Shown in pieces: positions 61,889 to 64,000 of a stretch of DNA of 64,000 bases. The position numbers and the translations under genes are program-made. The stretch's first letter is position 1. Every line of letters starts with the position of its first letter. Source of the stretch: Chitinophagales bacterium (GTDB lineage: Bacteria > Bacteroidota > Bacteroidia > Chitinophagales > Chitinophagaceae); assembly GCA_020636575.1 (NCBI GenBank), contig JACJXP010000005.1, positions 62,001 through 126,000 on the forward strand, read 5' to 3'. Under the pieces are notes generated by a model, which ran no database searches, was not told the origin of the DNA, and saw only the letters and a list, made by a program, of their open reading frames with translations.

Positions 61889-63106
61889 ATGATGTTTAAC
61901 ACTATAGAAAGTGCTATTGAGGATATAAAGCAGGGGAAATTGGTGATCGTTGTGGATGATGAGGACAGGGAAAATGAAGGCGATTTTATTGGTGCCGCTG
62001 CTAAGATCACTCCGGATGTGATCAATTTTATGAGCAAGTATGGTCGTGGGCTTATTTGTGCTGCTTTGCCGGAAGAAAGATGTGATGAGTTGGGGCTTGA
62101 ATTAATGGTCAATAATAATACGGCATTACATGAAACTGCTTTTACAGTTTCAGTTGATCTGTTGGGCCACGGATGTACAACCGGCATTTCTGCACATGAC
62201 CGTTCCAAAACTATAGAGGCATTGATAGATCCTGATACAAAACCTGCTGATCTTGGAAGGCCGGGACATATTTTCCCATTAAGAGCTAAAAAAGGAGGAG
62301 TATTAAGAAGGGCTGGCCATACGGAGGCAGCGGTAGACCTGGCGAGACTTGCAGGCTTTCCGGCCCCTCATGGAGGTGTTTTGGTGGAGATCATGAATGA
62401 TAATGGCGAAATGGCCCGGTTACCGGAACTGATCGAGATAGCTAAGAAATTTGATTTTAAACTTATCTCCATTAAAGACCTTATTGAGTATCGGGTAAAC
62501 AGGGACTCACTTATCGAAGAAGTAGTACGGGTAGATATGCCTACAATATTTGGCAACTTTAAACTGGTTGCTTTTAAGGAAAAGAACTCAAGTAACGAAC
62601 ATCTTGCTCTTTTAAAGGGAGAGTGGGAAAAGGATGAACCGCTAATGGTAAGAGTGCATTCTTCCTGTTTTACCGGTGATATGCTTGGTTCATTACGTTG
62701 TGATTGTGGCGACCAGTTACATGAAGCCATGCGAATGGTGGAGAAGGAAGGGAAAGGTGCTATACTTTATATGAACCAGGAGGGCAGGGGAATAGGGTTG
62801 TTAAACAAGCTAAAAGCATATCGTTTACAGGAACAGGGCATGGATACTGTAGAAGCCAACCTGCACCTGGGTTTTCAGATGGATCAACGGGATTATGGTA
62901 TCGGGGCACAAATATTAAGATACCTCGGTATTACCAAACTACGTTTGATCACCAATAACCCAAGAAAAAGGGTGGGACTGATTGGTTATGGGTTGGAGAT
63001 TGTTGAGAACATAGCTATCTGCATCCCTCCCAATGAACACAATAGAAAATATTTACAGACAAAGAGGGATAAACTGGGACATGAAATTCTGAAGAAAGAA
63101 GATTAA
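61889..63106 (+). CDS. ribBA: Bifunctional DHBP synthase / GTP cyclohydrolase II
   Basis: A 405-residue fusion for riboflavin synthesis. The N-terminal RibB part (about 1-200) has VDDEDRENEGDFIGAA, TTGISAHDRSKTI and RAGHTEAAVDLARLAG; the C-terminal RibA part has VRVHSSCFTGDMLGSLRCDCGDQL with the zinc cysteines, MNQEGRGIGLLNKLKAYRLQ, and LITNNPRKRVGL. ATG 61889 and 61892 are both possible. It overlaps the stop of the TamB-like gene by 4 bp on the opposite strand. Confidence 0.95.
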   Translation: MMFNTIESAIEDIKQGKLVIVVDDEDRENEGDFIGAAAKITPDVINFMSKYGRGLICAALPEERCDELGLELMVNNNTALHETAFTVSVDLLGHGCTTGISAHDRSKTIEALIDPDTKPADLGRPGHIFPLRAKKGGVLRRAGHTEAAVDLARLAGFPAPHGGVLVEIMNDNGEMARLPELIEIAKKFDFKLISIKDLIEYRVNRDSLIEEVVRVDMPTIFGNFKLVAFKEKNSSNEHLALLKGEWEKDEPLMVRVHSSCFTGDMLGSLRCDCGDQLHEAMRMVEKEGKGAILYMNQEGRGIGLLNKLKAYRLQEQGMDTVEANLHLGFQMDQRDYGIGAQILRYLGITKLRLITNNPRKRVGLIGYGLEIVENIAICIPPNEHNRKYLQTKRDKLGHEILKKED

Positions 63107-64000
63107 TCCCCCTCAGGCACAGTTTTGTTCTCCGGAACCGTAGCTTCTTTGTTTTCAGGTTCCTGGTTTTCGGCAGGTTGTGATTTCTTCGGCCTCTTCT
63201 TGAAAATATCACTTAAGCGATTAAAGTCTTTCTTGAATGAAATATTGCCACCCACACGGCGGGCATTTTTAGAAGTTGTTGCAAAATAATCTGTGTTCTC
63301 AATGTAAAAGAATGAGGCTCTGACTGTACCGGTTTCATTGATCAGCCATTCTAATTTTACATCGGGTAAAAACTGGATGGATTGTTGCAGGTTGCTGGTC
63401 TGTTGTTGTATCGGTGTTTCCAATCCCACACCTGTTGAAATAATGAAACGGTTATTGAAGAAAGCCCGGCCTACAGAAAAGTTTACATTACTACCGAGAT
63501 TTAAGGAAGTTGCTCCCTGATCGATCGGATTACGATTGTATATAGAAGTGTTCAGATTGATAATGTATTTATCATCCTTCAATAAATTACCTAATAGCTT
63601 GCTGATACGATCGCTTATAACGTTAAGGAATATACCAGATATAGTATTAATAGGATTGAACTTACTGGCTTCAGCTGTACCGCCTAATTCACTTGGCGCA
63701 AAACTGTTGAATACGATCAGGTAAGTAACCTGCCGGTTGATCTCATTCTCATTTTTCTGCATCTGTTGTATCAGCAATGCCAGTTCAGGATCTGTAACGG
63801 CTACGCTACTGGTCAGGAAGTTGAGTGCAAAATCAATTTTTGGTTTAAAGAGTTTATCGGTTAATGTAGCAACCACAAACACATCTTCTCTTGCATTGGA
63901 AATGCCGGATGTGTTTAGACTAAGAGAAGATGCCAGTGGAGCGTAGCTAACTCTTTCCGCCTTATAAGTAGCTTCAAAACGTATATTGGCATCATAGGGG
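63103..64000 (-). CDS. TamB-like translocation/assembly protein, C-terminal fragment
   Basis: The frame is open to the window edge, so at least 298 C-terminal residues are present and the start lies beyond. The stretch APLASSLSLNTSGI, VVATLTDKLFKPKIDFALNF, TYLIVFNSFAP and SVGRAFFNNRFIISTGVG matches the DUF490 C-terminal beta-helix domain of TamB, which passes lipids or outer-membrane proteins between membranes. The tail is Pro/Glu/Lys-rich (QPAENQEPENKEATVPEN). The end is convergent with ribBA. Confidence 0.8.
   Translation of the reverse strand, partial: PYDANIRFEATYKAERVSYAPLASSLSLNTSGISNAREDVFVVATLTDKLFKPKIDFALNFLTSSVAVTDPELALLIQQMQKNENEINRQVTYLIVFNSFAPSELGGTAEASKFNPINTISGIFLNVISDRISKLLGNLLKDDKYIINLNTSIYNRNPIDQGATSLNLGSNVNFSVGRAFFNNRFIISTGVGLETPIQQQTSNLQQSIQFLPDVKLEWLINETGTVRASFFYIENTDYFATTSKNARRVGGNISFKKDFNRLSDIFKKRPKKSQPAENQEPENKEATVPENKTVPEGD

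Overview
The window looks like chromosomal DNA of a Bacteroidota member, most likely Chitinophagaceae. Evidence in the sequence: moderate-to-low GC; a type IX secretion type-B (CHU_C) sorting domain on a choice-of-anchor L protein; a 7TMR-DISM histidine kinase; ClpC, ClpS and Aat; SDR-type threonine dehydrogenase; TAnnTTTGC promoter boxes; no strong Shine-Dalgarno sites; and an EF-P whose loop reads KTARAAAK, as I recall for Chitinophaga relatives. No phage, CRISPR array, rRNA operon or transposase was found. The gene content is mostly core metabolism, with a few accessory features.

Layout. 1-7.1 kb: tail of accA, dapA, a secreted CBM48-esterase, rnz plus a STAS protein, clpC, cmk. 7.1-14.8 kb: a secreted FKBP isomerase, an exonuclease/GIY-YIG fusion, a stand-alone RlmK-like methyltransferase, apbE, two Gfo/Idh/MocA oxidoreductases with twin-arginine-like leaders, mdh. 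14.9-25.5 kb: a thiol-redox protein, a large T9SS surface protein, efp, accB-accC, an OmpH-like chaperone, a GNAT, a 3-hydroxyacyl-CoA dehydrogenase, mrp and a frameshifted paiB-like gene. 25.5-35 kb: a GDPD lipoprotein, then a kynurenine-degradation locus. The enzymes for 3-hydroxyanthranilate dioxygenation and ACMS decarboxylation run leftwards; an SDR, a muconic-semialdehyde dehydrogenase, a RidA-type deaminase, a small unknown protein, kynureninase and kynurenine monooxygenase run rightwards, followed by pyrF. Just downstream lies a glutaryl-CoA dehydrogenase; with the hydroxyacyl-CoA dehydrogenase it could serve a glutaryl-CoA to acetyl-CoA branch. 37-49.7 kb: aroK, DUF423, sensor kinase, ftsK, lolA, a DEAD-box helicase, kdsA, threonine dehydrogenase, DUF1080, acylphosphatase, fRMsr. 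49.7-64 kb: a metallopeptidase-propeller-barrel protein, valS, a receiver-only regulator, an esterase, aat-clpS, two divergent tRNA-Val genes, a PAP2 phosphatase, a GCS2-like ligase/ATP-grasp pair with a divergent esterase, ribBA and the 3' end of a TamB-like gene.

The most unusual structure is a pair of small gene cassettes (27465-27951 and 37096-37534). Each holds one four-helix-bundle gene of the 23S-rRNA intervening-sequence-protein (IVP) family. Each is bounded by about 22-bp inverted arms made of degenerate 7- or 8-bp units, and in both the stop codon touches the inner edge of the downstream arm. One cassette sits exactly between two genes of the kynurenine locus, and the gene beyond it has only a TTG start 3 bp from the arm. 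They look like non-autonomous mobile elements related to rRNA intervening sequences but placed in protein-coding operons. A second genome-dynamics signal is a 42-bp duplicate of the lolA 3' end just after the DEAD-box gene, with mostly synonymous differences.
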